A DNA stretch of 64,000 nucleotides from Alkalihalobacillus sp. LMS39 (GCF_022812285.1 NZ_CP093300.1:3658001-3722000), one strand, 5' to 3'; counted from the stretch's first letter, positions 47,404 through 57,368 are shown. Numbers and translations are program-made. Notes: a model not told the origin generated them from the letters alone.

Positions 47404-48588
47404 TTAAAATTTATTTAGGGAATCAAAATGTAACGTAAATAATTCCGCATCCAACTGATTCGCTTCCTCAATGGAACATGGGAGTGTGATATCTTGTATG
47501 CGATAATATTTCTCATTTTTCACTTGAAGTAAACCTATTCTCTCTAAAAATTCAATGAAAGATTTAAGTGCCATTTCATAGCTGCCCTTTTTTAATACAA
47601 TAGAACGAACGATGAAAATCTCTTTACTTATCATCGTTTGAAATGTATGGGCGATTGTTTCAAAACGAAAGGGAGAGTGTTTTGGTTGAGACATAATGGG
47701 TTCAAGCAATACCCAACTTTGCCAAATATAAGGGGGTGTTTCAATCCAATGGAGATTTGGAGTCGGCCATCCGGCTTCAATCGGAAAAAGAAAGGAAGAA
47801 CATGTTCGTTTCATACAAAACAGTTCAAAATAAACCTGAGTCTTACTTTTAAAGGGACGAACTTGGTAACGCCAATGTTTTTTTTGATCTAACCATGCTG
47901 AAAAGATAGGTGTATTTTCCAAAGGGGAAAGAAGTTGGGGAACAGACATTTGTTCTAATCGTTCAAACGAAACTGTCGCTAACACTTTTTGAGTTGAACA
48001 AGAAACCATTCCAGACAACACACTAATCTGTTTTGTACTTGAACAGTAATAGATAAGGGTAGGGTACGAAAATGGGGTGTAAGAGCAAAGCCACTCAAAC
48101 GGATAGAGCTGAAAGGTATTTGTAGATTTTCTTCGGAGACGATTTCCTCCTAATATCCAAATAGGAACAATAGAATGCCGTAAATACGTTGTTGTCCTTT
48201 TTAAAAATAATGTTTCATGAAGGCTTGAGCATTGGTATTCTATCGCATAATACCGATTGTGTAACTGAAGAAAAACATCTGGGCGTTGACGAATAGATGA
48301 TAAATACGGTTCAAGCCATGTTTTGCAATGTGGCTGACTTTTTAACCAATCATATAACTGTATTTTTCCTTCTCTGTGGTAGATGGATTCAGGTTCTGAC
48401 TCATAAGAGCATGTTTCCTTTGTATGTGCGAAATGCCATTGCCGTCGTTCCCCAAGCTTTAAATCAACTTGTCGTTTACATACTGGACAATAAAAACGCT
48501 GTTTTCTCCGTAATTGAAATAGATCCGATTTATTCCATTTTTCAGCAAGAGAGAGTATTTTTCCTTTTTCATCTAACGCTGTTAACAC
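47404..48588 (-). CDS. coiA: Competence protein CoiA
   Basis: 394 residues from a GTG start (AAAGGAGCG about 6 nt upstream). N-terminal zinc-like pair CPVCKRQVDLKLG with HFAH, then a nuclease core RQRPDVFLQ and YYAIEYQCSS (Asp...Glu-x-Gln). CoiA is needed for recombination of incoming DNA during transformation; its presence shows the strain may retain competence genes. Induction by ComK is known in B. subtilis, but I identified no ComK box here. Confidence 0.88.
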   Translation of the reverse strand: MLTALDEKGKILSLAEKWNKSDLFQLRRKQRFYCPVCKRQVDLKLGERRQWHFAHTKETCSYESEPESIYHREGKIQLYDWLKSQPHCKTWLEPYLSSIRQRPDVFLQLHNRYYAIEYQCSSLHETLFLKRTTTYLRHSIVPIWILGGNRLRRKSTNTFQLYPFEWLCSYTPFSYPTLIYYCSSTKQISVLSGMVSCSTQKVLATVSFERLEQMSVPQLLSPLENTPIFSAWLDQKKHWRYQVRPFKSKTQVYFELFCMKRTCSSFLFPIEAGWPTPNLHWIETPPYIWQSWVLLEPIMSQPKHSPFRFETIAHTFQTMISKEIFIVRSIVLKKGSYEMALKSFIEFLERIGLLQVKNEKYYRIQDITLPCSIEEANQLDAELFTLHFDSLNKF

Positions 48589-48674
48589 CGTGCACGCTCC
48601 TTTCTACATTTTCATACTTAGATTCTTTCTGCACTCTCCGTCTTTCTCCTTTTAAAGATTTCGTAAACTTTTAA

Positions 48675-48755
48675 TAAGAAAAACGCAGAGCGTCTTGTCT
48701 TTCAATCTAGAATAAGCTTTTAAAACTTCACTGCTAGACTAAAACTTTTATACTC
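48675..48755 (+). repeat. Dispersed repeat family A, short copy A4
   Basis: TAAGAAAAACGCAGAGCGTC, then directly CTAGAATAAGCTTTTAAAAC and the end GACTAAAACTTTTATACT. The structured centre is missing, as in A1 and A3b. Confidence 0.75.
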
Positions 48756-48765
48756 CCTGTTTCAA

Positions 48766-48800
48766 AAAAAAAAGAAGCAAGATCCATGCTTCTTTTTTTG
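48766..48800. terminator. Hairpin terminator of cls
   Basis: AAAAAAGAAGCA and TGCTTCTTTTTT with a 7-nt loop, 12 nt past the cls stop. Confidence 0.8.
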
Positions 48801-48811
48801 TACTCCATTCT

Positions 48812-50323
48812 CTAAAGTAATGGACTTAATAACCGAGATGTTGATTCAATGACTCGAAGAAAAATAGACCGTTTCTTGAAGACTTCATAACTGATTTGGT
48901 TCGAGTGTTCTAAATCAAAAATATAATCACCAACAAGAGTAGTTACACTTTTAGTTTGATAAAGAAACGCATTCACTTCAAAATTCAAATGGAAACTTCG
49001 CATATCCATGTTTGAAGTTCCTATCGACGCGATTTCATTATCGACTATAATAATTTTGCTATGCATAAATCCGCGATGATATTCGTAAATTTTCACTCCT
49101 GCTTCAAGTAGTTCAGGAAAATATGAGCGAGACGCATGAAACACTATTTTTTTATCCGGGCGATTTGGAACTAATATTCGAACATCGACTCCACTTAAAG
49201 CCGCGATTTTTAACGCACTTAATATATCATCATCAGGAATAAAATAGGGAGATGCAATCCAAATTGATTTTTTGGCCGAGGTAATCATGGAAAAGAATAA
49301 TTTTTTAATGACTTCCCAGCGCTTATCTGGCCCACTCGCAATCATTTGTACGCCTCCATCCTTTCCTTCCTCTACAAGGACTGGAGACAAATAACTCGGC
49401 TTTAATAGGGCTTCTCTTGTTTCATAATACCAATCTTGAATGAAAATAAGCTGCAGTGTTCTAACAGCCTCTCCTCTCACAAATAAATGCGTATCACGCC
49501 AATAGCCAAAATAACGGTCCTTTCCTAAATATTCATCACCGATATTTAAGCCTCCTACAAATGCAACATGTCCATCAATGACAATGATTTTTCTATGATT
49601 TCGGTAGTTTATTTTATTCGTTAAAAATGGAAGCTTAACAGAGGAGAAAGGAACCATTTCTACTCCATTAGCCCGTAACTCCTTAATATATGCCTTAGAT
49701 AACATCCAGCTTCCTACCGCATCATATAAAAAGCGGACCTCTACTCCTTCTTTTGCTTTTTTAATTAATACTTCTTTAATTTCATTTCCAATTTCATCAT
49801 GACGAACAATATAATATTCAAGATGAATATGATGTTTTGCCAGTTTTAAAGCTTGTAAAATATGTGTAAATGTTTCTTTTCCATCTGTTAATACTTTTGA
49901 TTCTGTTGCAAAAGAAATCGGGTTGTTTCCTAGTTTGTGAGCTAATCGAAATAATAATTGTTGGTGGCCACCCATTTTTTTTATCTCTTTTTCATTTAAC
50001 TGTTTATGCCCTTGTATTTTTTTAAAGGCTTGTTCATCGAGTAATGCTTTTTCAGTAAATGAACGTTTTTTGCGATAATTTTGTCCGACCATTAAATAAA
50101 AGAAAAAGCCAACAAGAGGGAAAACACCAAGAACAATTAACCATGTCAATGTTTTTGTAGGATGGCGATTTTCTAAAAAAATGACAATCGCAACAAATAA
50201 GACAGAAAGTGAAAATAACAAACTAAACGCACCAACAAACCATCCTGCCCAATAGTCTTTTGTTAAATATAAAATTAAAATAATTATAAAAAGAAAAGAA
50301 AGAACATTAAACCGGTTATTCAT
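48812..50323 (-). CDS. cls: Cardiolipin synthase
   Basis: 503 residues. Two N-terminal membrane helices (about 10-55), then two phospholipase-D HKD motifs: YRNHRKIIVIDGHVAFVGG (near 240) and FMHSKIIIVDNEIASIGTSN (near 417). It joins two phosphatidylglycerols into cardiolipin at the membrane. Single transcription unit between terminators. Several cls paralogues are usual in Bacillus, so which one this corresponds to is open. Confidence 0.93.
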   Translation of the reverse strand: MNNRFNVLSFLFIIILILYLTKDYWAGWFVGAFSLLFSLSVLFVAIVIFLENRHPTKTLTWLIVLGVFPLVGFFFYLMVGQNYRKKRSFTEKALLDEQAFKKIQGHKQLNEKEIKKMGGHQQLLFRLAHKLGNNPISFATESKVLTDGKETFTHILQALKLAKHHIHLEYYIVRHDEIGNEIKEVLIKKAKEGVEVRFLYDAVGSWMLSKAYIKELRANGVEMVPFSSVKLPFLTNKINYRNHRKIIVIDGHVAFVGGLNIGDEYLGKDRYFGYWRDTHLFVRGEAVRTLQLIFIQDWYYETREALLKPSYLSPVLVEEGKDGGVQMIASGPDKRWEVIKKLFFSMITSAKKSIWIASPYFIPDDDILSALKIAALSGVDVRILVPNRPDKKIVFHASRSYFPELLEAGVKIYEYHRGFMHSKIIIVDNEIASIGTSNMDMRSFHLNFEVNAFLYQTKSVTTLVGDYIFDLEHSNQISYEVFKKRSIFLRVIESTSRLLSPLL

Positions 50324-50412
50324 TTTATCGCCTCATCTAAAAAAAGTTAGATTAATGCACCAAATAACAGTATACTGCATTTCTTAGTTAATATGGGTAC
50401 TTTAAACGTAAA

Positions 50413-50439
50413 GAAGCCGATTTCAGGTGAAATCGGCTT
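50413..50439. terminator. Hairpin after mecA
   Basis: AAGCCGATTTC and GAAATCGGCTT form an 11-bp stem with a 5-nt loop, four bases from the mecA stop. The U-tail on the minus strand is weak. Confidence 0.6.
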
Positions 50440-50443
50440 GAGT

Positions 50444-51103
50444 TTAACGTTTTGAAAATTTTTGACGAAGCGATGTTATAGCATCATCAAGCAAGATAGC
50501 TTTTCCATATTCTTGTAAGCGACAAACTGTTAATTCAGATTCATACCCAAACTCTAAAATTTGGCTTAACATATTATCTTGCTCGTCTTCGTTATATTCA
50601 TCATCATTAAATGTAACATGTAAATAATACCGACCTTCAAAGTGATACAGTGAATTATCAATTTGTTCATTAATGAAACTATGGCTTAGTGAAATAATAT
50701 CTTCAAAATCGGAAAAACCGATGACAAGCTCTAATTGTTCTTCATCTGTATCCAAGTTATCACGGAATTGGGCATCAAGCATATCGACAATGTTGTGGTC
50801 AACAGGTAAATCAGTACCTTTATCAGAAGATACCGGAATTTCTAATTTAACACTTCCGTCTGAAATCTGCCCTCTTGTCACGACAATTTCCAATCCTTTT
50901 TCAAGAGCTTGGACTTGAATCCATAATGGTCCTTCTATTTCAAAATCCTCACGATCGTGAGCTTCATTCATCATTTCAAAAAATAACTCTTCGCTTCGTT
51001 CACGGCTATACCAGATTTCATCTCGGTCAAAGCCACGGTCCTCTATATCCTTATACGTAATATAAAACTTAATGGTAGAATCGTTTACTCTTTCGATTTC
51101 CAT
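50444..51103 (-). CDS. mecA: ClpC adaptor MecA
   Basis: 219 residues, the normal length. N-terminal target-binding domain (MEIERVNDSTIKFYITYKDI, YSRERSEELFFEMMNEAHD) and C-terminal ClpC-binding domain (about 125-219; FSDFEDIISLSHSF, SLYHFEGRYYLHVTF). MecA assembles ClpC hexamers and delivers ComK and other clients for degradation. Strong AGGAGGGA before the ATG. Confidence 0.95.
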   Translation of the reverse strand: MEIERVNDSTIKFYITYKDIEDRGFDRDEIWYSRERSEELFFEMMNEAHDREDFEIEGPLWIQVQALEKGLEIVVTRGQISDGSVKLEIPVSSDKGTDLPVDHNIVDMLDAQFRDNLDTDEEQLELVIGFSDFEDIISLSHSFINEQIDNSLYHFEGRYYLHVTFNDDEYNEDEQDNMLSQILEFGYESELTVCRLQEYGKAILLDDAITSLRQKFSKR

Positions 51104-51484
51104 TGTATCTCCCTCCTCTTTTTAATATCTTGGCGGAAGGATGCAACACTTCCCCAAATTCTACTGTTCGTACGACAACTTTACGTATACAAACGGATGT
51201 TAAATGCGTTTCTTCTTTTATTAAGTTTTTGAGGGCTTTTCAAATTCTTATTTCTATTTTATGATAAAACGCTCAAGAATGGAAATTAAAAATGCTGACT
51301 ATTTTGTCTTTTTTTCAATTTCAACATTAGCCTGTTACATTATACAGAATTAAAAGTTCTGATATGCCTGTCTTTGTATACATATAGTAATGATAACATT
51401 GCCAAGCCTATTATTCCTAATGAGAAATAAAGGGAAATGAGATTATCACTAAAATAAGAAAGACAAAGAAAAAGGATGGTGACC
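51104..51484. other. 381-nt A+T-rich intergenic region
   Basis: Divergent promoter region between mecA and the terC-type gene. I see no convincing coding frame with a ribosome site, no riboswitch and no strong hairpin. A minus-strand TATAAT (51339-51344) is a -10 candidate for mecA without a good -35. I looked specifically for a yybP-ykoY element before the TerC gene and found none. Confidence 0.4.
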
Positions 51485-52156
51485 ATGGTTGACTTAGAAC
51501 TGCTCATCGCACTTCTCACGATAATCGGCATTGACATTTTATTAGGTGGTGATAATGCCATCGTTGTTGCGCTAGCTTGTAGAAACTTACCAAAGCACCA
51601 AAGAAATAAAGCCATTATTCTTGGTATAACATTAGCCTTACTTATGCGAATCTCACTTACGTTTGTTGCTGTTCAATTGCTAGAAATCCCTTATTTGCTA
51701 GCATTAGGTGGCGCTCTTCTTATTTATATCGCCTATAACCTTTTAACTGAACATGGCGACAACCAAAATATAAAAGGTGAAACAAGCTTGTTCGCTGCTA
51801 TTAAAGCGATTTTAATCGCAGATCTTATTATGGGCTTTGATAATGTTATTGCTGTTGCTGGTGCCGCACATGGAAATATGACGCTTGTCGTAATTGGATT
51901 GCTTGTCTCTGTCCCCATTATTATTTATGGAAGCAAACTTATTCTAACGGCTTTTGAACGGTTTCCTTTTATCATTTATATCGGTGCTGGAATTCTTACA
52001 TATACTGCAAGCAGAATGATAACACATGAACCTATGCTCCAGCCACTATTTCAATCTCACCCATTTATTACGACACTCTTTCAAGTTATCGTTATCTTCT
52101 CTGTTATTATTATCGGTGTCTGGAAAAACAAGAAACCAAACCACATTACCATTTAA
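51485..52156 (+). CDS. yjbE: TerC-family membrane protein (YjbE-like)
   Basis: 223 residues from the ATG at 51485 (AAGGA about 8 nt upstream; the ATG at 51476 is closer than usual). Seven predicted helices and the TerC signatures IGIDILLGGDNAIVVALACR and DLIMGFDNVIAVAGAA, with paired Asp residues. Bacillus TerC proteins export manganese and help metallate secreted enzymes; this role is inferred from the family. Order yjbE-mecA is as in B. subtilis. Confidence 0.88.
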   Translation: MVDLELLIALLTIIGIDILLGGDNAIVVALACRNLPKHQRNKAIILGITLALLMRISLTFVAVQLLEIPYLLALGGALLIYIAYNLLTEHGDNQNIKGETSLFAAIKAILIADLIMGFDNVIAVAGAAHGNMTLVVIGLLVSVPIIIYGSKLILTAFERFPFIIYIGAGILTYTASRMITHEPMLQPLFQSHPFITTLFQVIVIFSVIIIGVWKNKKPNHITI

Positions 52157-52163
52157 ATGAAAA

Positions 52164-52201
52164 CAAAAACTTCTACAGGCATAGGCTTGTAGAAGTTTTT
52201 C
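52164..52201. terminator. Bidirectional terminator between yjbE and spx
   Basis: AAAAACTTCTACA (52165-52177) and TGTAGAAGTTTTT (52188-52200) form a 13-bp stem, with T-runs both ways, ending both converging genes. Confidence 0.85.
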
Positions 52202-52203
52202 TA

Positions 52204-52599
52204 TTAATTAACCATCTTTTGAGCTTCTTGTAAATGAAACGTTCGAACTTTTCTTGGAAGAAAACGACGAATTTCTGCTTCATTGTAACCAACTTGAAGA
52301 CGTTTATCATCAAAGATTATCGGACGTCGTAACAATCCAGGATTTTCACTAATCAGTTGAAAAAGAGTTTGTAACGACAACGATTCAACTTCAACATTTA
52401 AATCTTGAAAAACTTTGGAACGTGTTGAAATAATTTCGTCCGTACCGTTTTCAGTCATTCTAACGACTTCTTTCACTTCTTTCACTGATAATGGTGCTGA
52501 AAATATGTTCCGCTCTTGAAATGGAATCTCATGTTCCTCCAACCAAGCTTTTGCTTTTCTGCATGATGTACAACTTGGTGATGTAAGTAGGGTTACCAT
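52204..52599 (-). CDS. spx: Redox-sensing transcription regulator Spx
   Basis: 131 residues, highly similar to B. subtilis Spx throughout. Redox switch Cys10-x-x-Cys13 ([14 protein letters not shown]), RNA-polymerase alpha-CTD contact region, [19 protein letters not shown] and C-terminal FLPRKVRTF. It reprograms RNA polymerase during thiol stress and is degraded by ClpXP with SpxH. The AGGGAG site is about 13 nt upstream of the ATG, somewhat far, but the start matches the family exactly. Confidence 0.97.
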   Translation of the reverse strand: MVTLLTSPSCTSCRKAKAWLEEHEIPFQERNIFSAPLSVKEVKEVVRMTENGTDEIISTRSKVFQDLNVEVESLSLQTLFQLISENPGLLRRPIIFDDKRLQVGYNEAEIRRFLPRKVRTFHLQEAQKMVN

Positions 52600-52985
52600 A
52601 ATAATCGGACATCTCCCTTCAATATATATAAAGCAAATTTGCAGTCATTTTTTTCTTGCATTTATCATTATACAATAATAATTCTAATTTGAATAGGGCG
52701 TTTTCTTAATAAAGTATACATTTATTATACAAGATTGTGTCCGTTTGACGGCGATTCCCCCTCACCAAAAAGGATGTATATATGTAGTAAATTCAAGTTT
52801 ATTTTTTCATATACCCTATTCTTTTCTATTGTAAACCTTTTTTTATTTTTTTATTTTATGTTCATAAATATGGAATGATTGTAACACCATAACAACTGTA
52901 TACGTTTTGTCAAATAGTCATTTTGATTCTCACTGAAAATCAAAAGTGGAGATGCTTTTTACTGGAATGCAGGAGCTGAGCCATA
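52600..52985. promoter_or_regulatory. Intergenic region with the spx promoter and a PerR-like box
   Basis: On the minus strand TATTCA (52690-52695) and TATAAT (52667-52672) are 17 nt apart. The spacer contains TTAGAATTATTATTG (52673-52687), agreeing with the PerR box TTATAATNATTATAA at 12 of 15 positions. A palindrome GCAAATTTGC (52633-52642) lies in the leader. The remaining sequence towards the RND operon (52740-52985) is A+T-rich with no gene that I can support. Confidence 0.5.
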
Positions 52986-54203
52986 ATGAAAAAATACTGG
53001 ATTATCATGTTTTCTTTTATTCTTATAAGCTGTAACGGAGAGGAACTTCATACCGAACAAGAAAATGAATCGTTTCTTGTTGATGTAACTACGGCCACAA
53101 AAACGACGCTAACAGAAACACTAAATTTAACTGGACAAGCTCTTCCGTCTAAACAAGTTCCGGTCTTTACCCAAGCACCACTTGAAATAATAACTGTCCA
53201 TACACAAATTGGAGAGACTGTAAAAAAAGGCGACCCAATTATTGCGTTGCAAAGCGAAGAAGCAAATTTACAATTGAATCGAGCTAGAGCGGCTGTAACC
53301 GAAATTGAAGGGGCATTAGAACAAGCCAATCGAGTAAATGCCATGGCTCAACGTTCGGTCCGTGAACTCGAAACGTTACAAAGTGACATGCAATCGACTG
53401 TAAACCGTACATATGAATTGATGGAACAAATTGGTGACAGCAATCTTGATAAAACATTACTTCCTCTTTTGCAGCAATCATTGGAACTAACGATAAAGCA
53501 AGCCGAGCTCACACAAGCTGCTAATGTAATGATGCAATTACCAACTGTCAATACAACGGAACTAGAAATTCAACTTGCGAGTGCAAAAGAAAATGTCAAG
53601 CAAGCGGAGCGATTTGTAGAAAGTACAACGATCCGTTCTCCAGTTGACGGTATCATCGGTCAGCTTGATGTCGTCGTTGGACAAACCGCCATTCCGAATA
53701 CACCGCTTGCAACGGTTGTCGTGCTCGACCCTATCATGGCTACTTTTACTGCAAATCCATTTCAAGTTGTTCAATTGGAACAACAGTTAGAAGCAACGAT
53801 AACTGTTGATGGCTTATCAGAAGAATATCAAAGTCAGATTTCAACAGTATCCCCTACTGTGGACCCAACCTTGCAATCTTTCTTTATTGAAGTGCCACTT
53901 GAAAACAAAGATGCAAGGATTAAAGGAGGCATGAAGCTGCAGGGGCGTTTCGAAGTTGGCTCAACAGAAGAGGCAATTGCGATTCCTGCAGATGCAATTT
54001 TTTATGAAGAAAACACTCCTTACATATTTCTCGTAAACAATAATAAAGCAAAAAAGCAAAAAATAAAGACCGGTACCCGCTCTGAGACACTAATTGAAGT
54101 TGTTGAAGGAGTAGAACTTAATGACAAGATTATCACAACTGGGAAAGAACAACTCTCTGATGAATCCGAAATTACAATAAGAAAGAGTGAGTCGATTCAA
54201 TGA
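52986..54203 (+). CDS. RND efflux membrane-fusion lipoprotein
   Basis: 405 residues. The signal ends in lipobox LISC (lipidated Cys near 16). Biotinyl-lipoyl halves are seen in PVFTQAPLEIITVHTQIGET and VESTTIRSPVDGIIGQLDVV, with an alpha-hairpin coiled coil between (about 95-200), followed by beta-barrel and membrane-proximal domains. In Gram-positives such adaptors work with an RND pump without an outer-membrane channel. The stop overlaps the pump's ATG by 4 nt. Confidence 0.9.
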   Translation: MKKYWIIMFSFILISCNGEELHTEQENESFLVDVTTATKTTLTETLNLTGQALPSKQVPVFTQAPLEIITVHTQIGETVKKGDPIIALQSEEANLQLNRARAAVTEIEGALEQANRVNAMAQRSVRELETLQSDMQSTVNRTYELMEQIGDSNLDKTLLPLLQQSLELTIKQAELTQAANVMMQLPTVNTTELEIQLASAKENVKQAERFVESTTIRSPVDGIIGQLDVVVGQTAIPNTPLATVVVLDPIMATFTANPFQVVQLEQQLEATITVDGLSEEYQSQISTVSPTVDPTLQSFFIEVPLENKDARIKGGMKLQGRFEVGSTEEAIAIPADAIFYEENTPYIFLVNNNKAKKQKIKTGTRSETLIEVVEGVELNDKIITTGKEQLSDESEITIRKSESIQ

Positions 54204-57200
54204 ACATTGCAAAGCTTTCTGTCTTGCGTCCAGTCGCTATGGCCATGGTCATCGGTTTACTTGGGATATTAGGACTTGTTTCTCTTCGGGATTTATCTAT
54301 CGATTTATTTCCTGAACTCACGTTTCCTATTGTTGCTGTCACTACATCTTATGAAGGAGCTGGGCCAGAAGAAATTGAAAAGTTAATTACTCAACCAATT
54401 GAAGAAATCATGTCTAGTGTACCTAATGTCGAATCGGTGTCTTCTACATCTAGAACAGGTGGCTCCCTTGTTTTAGTAGCTTTTGACTGGGGAACAGATA
54501 TGGACTTTGCGGCTCTTACGATGCGCGAACGGATTGACATGGTTCGAGATTTATTACCTGAAGGCGTTCAAACACCTCAGGTTTTGCGGTTTGATCCGAA
54601 TATGTTACCGATCCTTCAATTAGCGATTACAGCTCCTTCACATAGTGTAATTGAGGTAAGAAAACTCGTAGAGAATGAAATAAAACCTCGCCTGGACTCA
54701 GTTGATGGTGTTGCCTCCGTTCAAGTCGAAGGAGGTGCAACAGAAGAAATTCAACTTCTTGCAGATGCCAACCGTCTTGCGATGTATGGGATTACGTTGC
54801 AAGAATTACAACAATATATTGGTAGTGAAAATCTTACAATGCCTGGCGGCCAATTGCTAGATGGAAATGAACAAATTCCGATTCGGATTTCAGGTGAATT
54901 TGAGTCCGTTTACGATTTACAGACATTCCCTATTCCGACTTTATCTGGGCTTATTACACTATCTGATTTAGTAGAGATAAAAGAAACAGTTACACCCTCC
55001 CTTCAAGAAAGTTATTTAAATGGCGAGCCTAGTGTTGGTATCTCGATTTTAAAAGCTTCAGGAACAAACACTGTAGCGGTAGCAGGCGGGATTCACGATG
55101 AACTTCTATTATTAGAAGAACAACTACCCGTTGGCTTCGAGGTCGTGCCCATATTTGACCAAAGCCGATTTATTATTCAATCCATTAAAGCTGTTGCTTG
55201 GAATATCGTCATAGGAAGTATTCTTGCTTCTTTTGTCCTTTATACGTTTTTGCGTAACCTTCGGAGTACGCTCATTATTGCATTTTCCATACCGATTTCT
55301 ATCATAACAACATTCCTATTTATGTATGGAAGTGGACAAACATTAAATGTACTAACGTTAGGGGGATTAGCTCTTGGGGTCGGTATGATGGTCGACAACG
55401 CCATTGTCATATTGGAAAATATATATCGACTCCACCATCAAGGAGTTCCTATTAAAGAAGCCGCTATTAAAGGAACAAATGAAATTGGAGGAGCTATTAT
55501 TGTCTCAACCTTAACAACGATTGTTGTTTTTTTACCTATCGTGTTTGTTGATGGATTGGCTGCTCAACTGTTCAAACCACTTGCGTTAACAGTGGCATTC
55601 TCATTGTTTGCTTCTTTGTTTACCGCATTAATTATTGTTCCTTTACTTACATCAACTTTTTTAAGGAAAAATTCGGAGACTTCTTCTTTTCAACATGGTT
55701 TTGAAAGATTGCTTACCCTTTATAAAGGACTTTTACATCATGCCCTTACAAAACCAAAACGAGTTATCATCACAACCATTAGCTTATTTGTCTTATCTCT
55801 AGTCGGGATTCCTTTTACTGGAACTGAATTTCTGCCTGCACAAGACCAAGGAATGGTTACCATTGATGTACGACTTCCAGCCGGGAAAACAATTGAAGCT
55901 ACAACATCTACGGTTCATGAAATCGATGAAAAAATTAAACGTATTCCTGAAGTACAATCTGCATATGTAACCGTAGGAGGGACAGATAATTTTACAATAT
56001 CTGCTGGAACTCAAACGAACCGTGCAACATATACATTATTGTTACATGAGCGAAAAAATCGGCATCGAACAGATGTAGAAATTGCCGAAGATATTCGAAA
56101 TAAAATAAAGCATATTCCCGGAGCTGACATTTCCGTCTCAGGAAGTGATAGTAGTTTTACCGGAGAACCTATCTCCATTACTTTGCATGGACGAGATATT
56201 GAGACATTACACTATTTTTCAAAAGAAATCATTGAACTGATTAAAGGCGTGGATGGAGTTAGAGAACCTTCCTCTAATATGGCAAGCGGAAATCCTGAAA
56301 TAAGTGTGAAAATTAACCGCAATAAAGCTTCTCAATATGGAATTGGCAGTATGCAAATTGCGTCGACCGTTAACACAGCAACACGAGGACTTGTCGCTAC
56401 AAAATTAGCACGTCAAGGAGATGAAATTAACGTTCGTTTACTTTTAGACGATTCGACGGAAAAAACAGTAAACGCTCTTAGTCAACTATTACTTGATACA
56501 CCATCAGGAGAACGGATACCAATTTCAGCGGTAGCCACGTTAACTAGAGATGTTGGTCCAACGACCATTCGAAGATCAGACAGATTACGAGAAGTTACCA
56601 TTCATGCTTCCATTATTAATCGGGACCTAGGAAGCATTGTCACTGAAATTAAAAATACACTTTCTGATGAATTAGTTCCAATTCTCCCTGCTGGCTATTC
56701 GATTACGTATGGTGGACAAGATGAACAAATGGAAGATGCCTTTTTAAAATTAGGAGGAGCAATTGCCCTTGCGGTTTTACTTGTTTATATGGTACTTGCG
56801 GGTCGCTTCGAATCATTCTTTTACCCGCTTCTCATTATGTTCTCCGTTCCCATTACGTTAATTGGGATCATATTTGGTTTATTAGTTACGTTTCAACCGA
56901 TAGGGGTTGGCTCACTCATAGGGATCTTAATTTTAACAGGAATTGTCGTCAATAACGCCATCGTGTTAATTGACTACATTAATACATTAAAAGCAAGGGG
57001 AATGACTAGCTTTGAGGCAATTATTGAGGCGGGACCAACGAGATTACGACCTATATTGATGACCGCGTTAACGACTATTTTAGGGTTAATTCCATTAACA
57101 CTTGGGTTTGGTGAAGGCACTGAAATCCAACAACCGATGGCCATCGTCATTGTGTTTGGATTAGCCGTATCAACACTAATTACTTTGTTTTTTATTCCTA

Positions 57201-57262
57201 CGTTGTATTATTTATTTGATAAAAGAAAAGAGAAAAAAGCAATGAAAAACATGGTTACGTAA
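54200..57262 (+). CDS. RND multidrug/surfactant exporter (SwrC/YerP-like)
   Basis: 1020 residues, twelve membrane helices and two large extracellular loops (about 30-330 and 545-840). HAE1-type landmarks are DLFPELTFPIVAVTTSYEGAGPEEIEKLI cut short here as DLFPELTFPIVAV, TM4 GVGMMVDNAIVILENIYR (DN in place of the usual DD proton-relay pair) and the second half GIVVNNAIVLIDYIN. B. subtilis SwrC exports surfactin; the substrate here is unknown. Starts by overlap with its adaptor gene. Confidence 0.92.
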   Translation: MNIAKLSVLRPVAMAMVIGLLGILGLVSLRDLSIDLFPELTFPIVAVTTSYEGAGPEEIEKLITQPIEEIMSSVPNVESVSSTSRTGGSLVLVAFDWGTDMDFAALTMRERIDMVRDLLPEGVQTPQVLRFDPNMLPILQLAITAPSHSVIEVRKLVENEIKPRLDSVDGVASVQVEGGATEEIQLLADANRLAMYGITLQELQQYIGSENLTMPGGQLLDGNEQIPIRISGEFESVYDLQTFPIPTLSGLITLSDLVEIKETVTPSLQESYLNGEPSVGISILKASGTNTVAVAGGIHDELLLLEEQLPVGFEVVPIFDQSRFIIQSIKAVAWNIVIGSILASFVLYTFLRNLRSTLIIAFSIPISIITTFLFMYGSGQTLNVLTLGGLALGVGMMVDNAIVILENIYRLHHQGVPIKEAAIKGTNEIGGAIIVSTLTTIVVFLPIVFVDGLAAQLFKPLALTVAFSLFASLFTALIIVPLLTSTFLRKNSETSSFQHGFERLLTLYKGLLHHALTKPKRVIITTISLFVLSLVGIPFTGTEFLPAQDQGMVTIDVRLPAGKTIEATTSTVHEIDEKIKRIPEVQSAYVTVGGTDNFTISAGTQTNRATYTLLLHERKNRHRTDVEIAEDIRNKIKHIPGADISVSGSDSSFTGEPISITLHGRDIETLHYFSKEIIELIKGVDGVREPSSNMASGNPEISVKINRNKASQYGIGSMQIASTVNTATRGLVATKLARQGDEINVRLLLDDSTEKTVNALSQLLLDTPSGERIPISAVATLTRDVGPTTIRRSDRLREVTIHASIINRDLGSIVTEIKNTLSDELVPILPAGYSITYGGQDEQMEDAFLKLGGAIALAVLLVYMVLAGRFESFFYPLLIMFSVPITLIGIIFGLLVTFQPIGVGSLIGILILTGIVVNNAIVLIDYINTLKARGMTSFEAIIEAGPTRLRPILMTALTTILGLIPLTLGFGEGTEIQQPMAIVIVFGLAVSTLITLFFIPTLYYLFDKRKEKKAMKNMVT

Positions 57263-57265
57263 AAA

Positions 57266-57358
57266 GTGAAGAGGCTAAAACAAATAAAGTGTAAAGATTA
57301 ACATTTACGGGCACTTACCCAGTTAAACCACTTTATTTTGTCTATCGCCTCTTCTTCA
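57266..57358. terminator. Long nested hairpin behind the RND operon
   Basis: GAAGAGGC (57268-57275) pairs with GCCTCTTC (57347-57354), and ACAAATAAAGTG pairs with CACTTTATTTTGT closer in; a further GTAAA/TTTAC pairing is possible in the loop. Probably the operon's transcript end, but it is larger than a normal terminator. Confidence 0.5.
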
Positions 57359-57368
57359 TTCATCTTTC

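Noticed and set aside
51104-51484. Possible yybP-ykoY riboswitch before the TerC-type gene
   Set aside because: Some TerC genes have one, but neither GGGGAGTAGC nor the GCNAGACC half is present here.
51340-51615. 91-codon minus-strand frame overlapping the start of yjbE
   Set aside because: It overlaps the N-terminus of a well-supported TerC-family protein and has no ribosome site.
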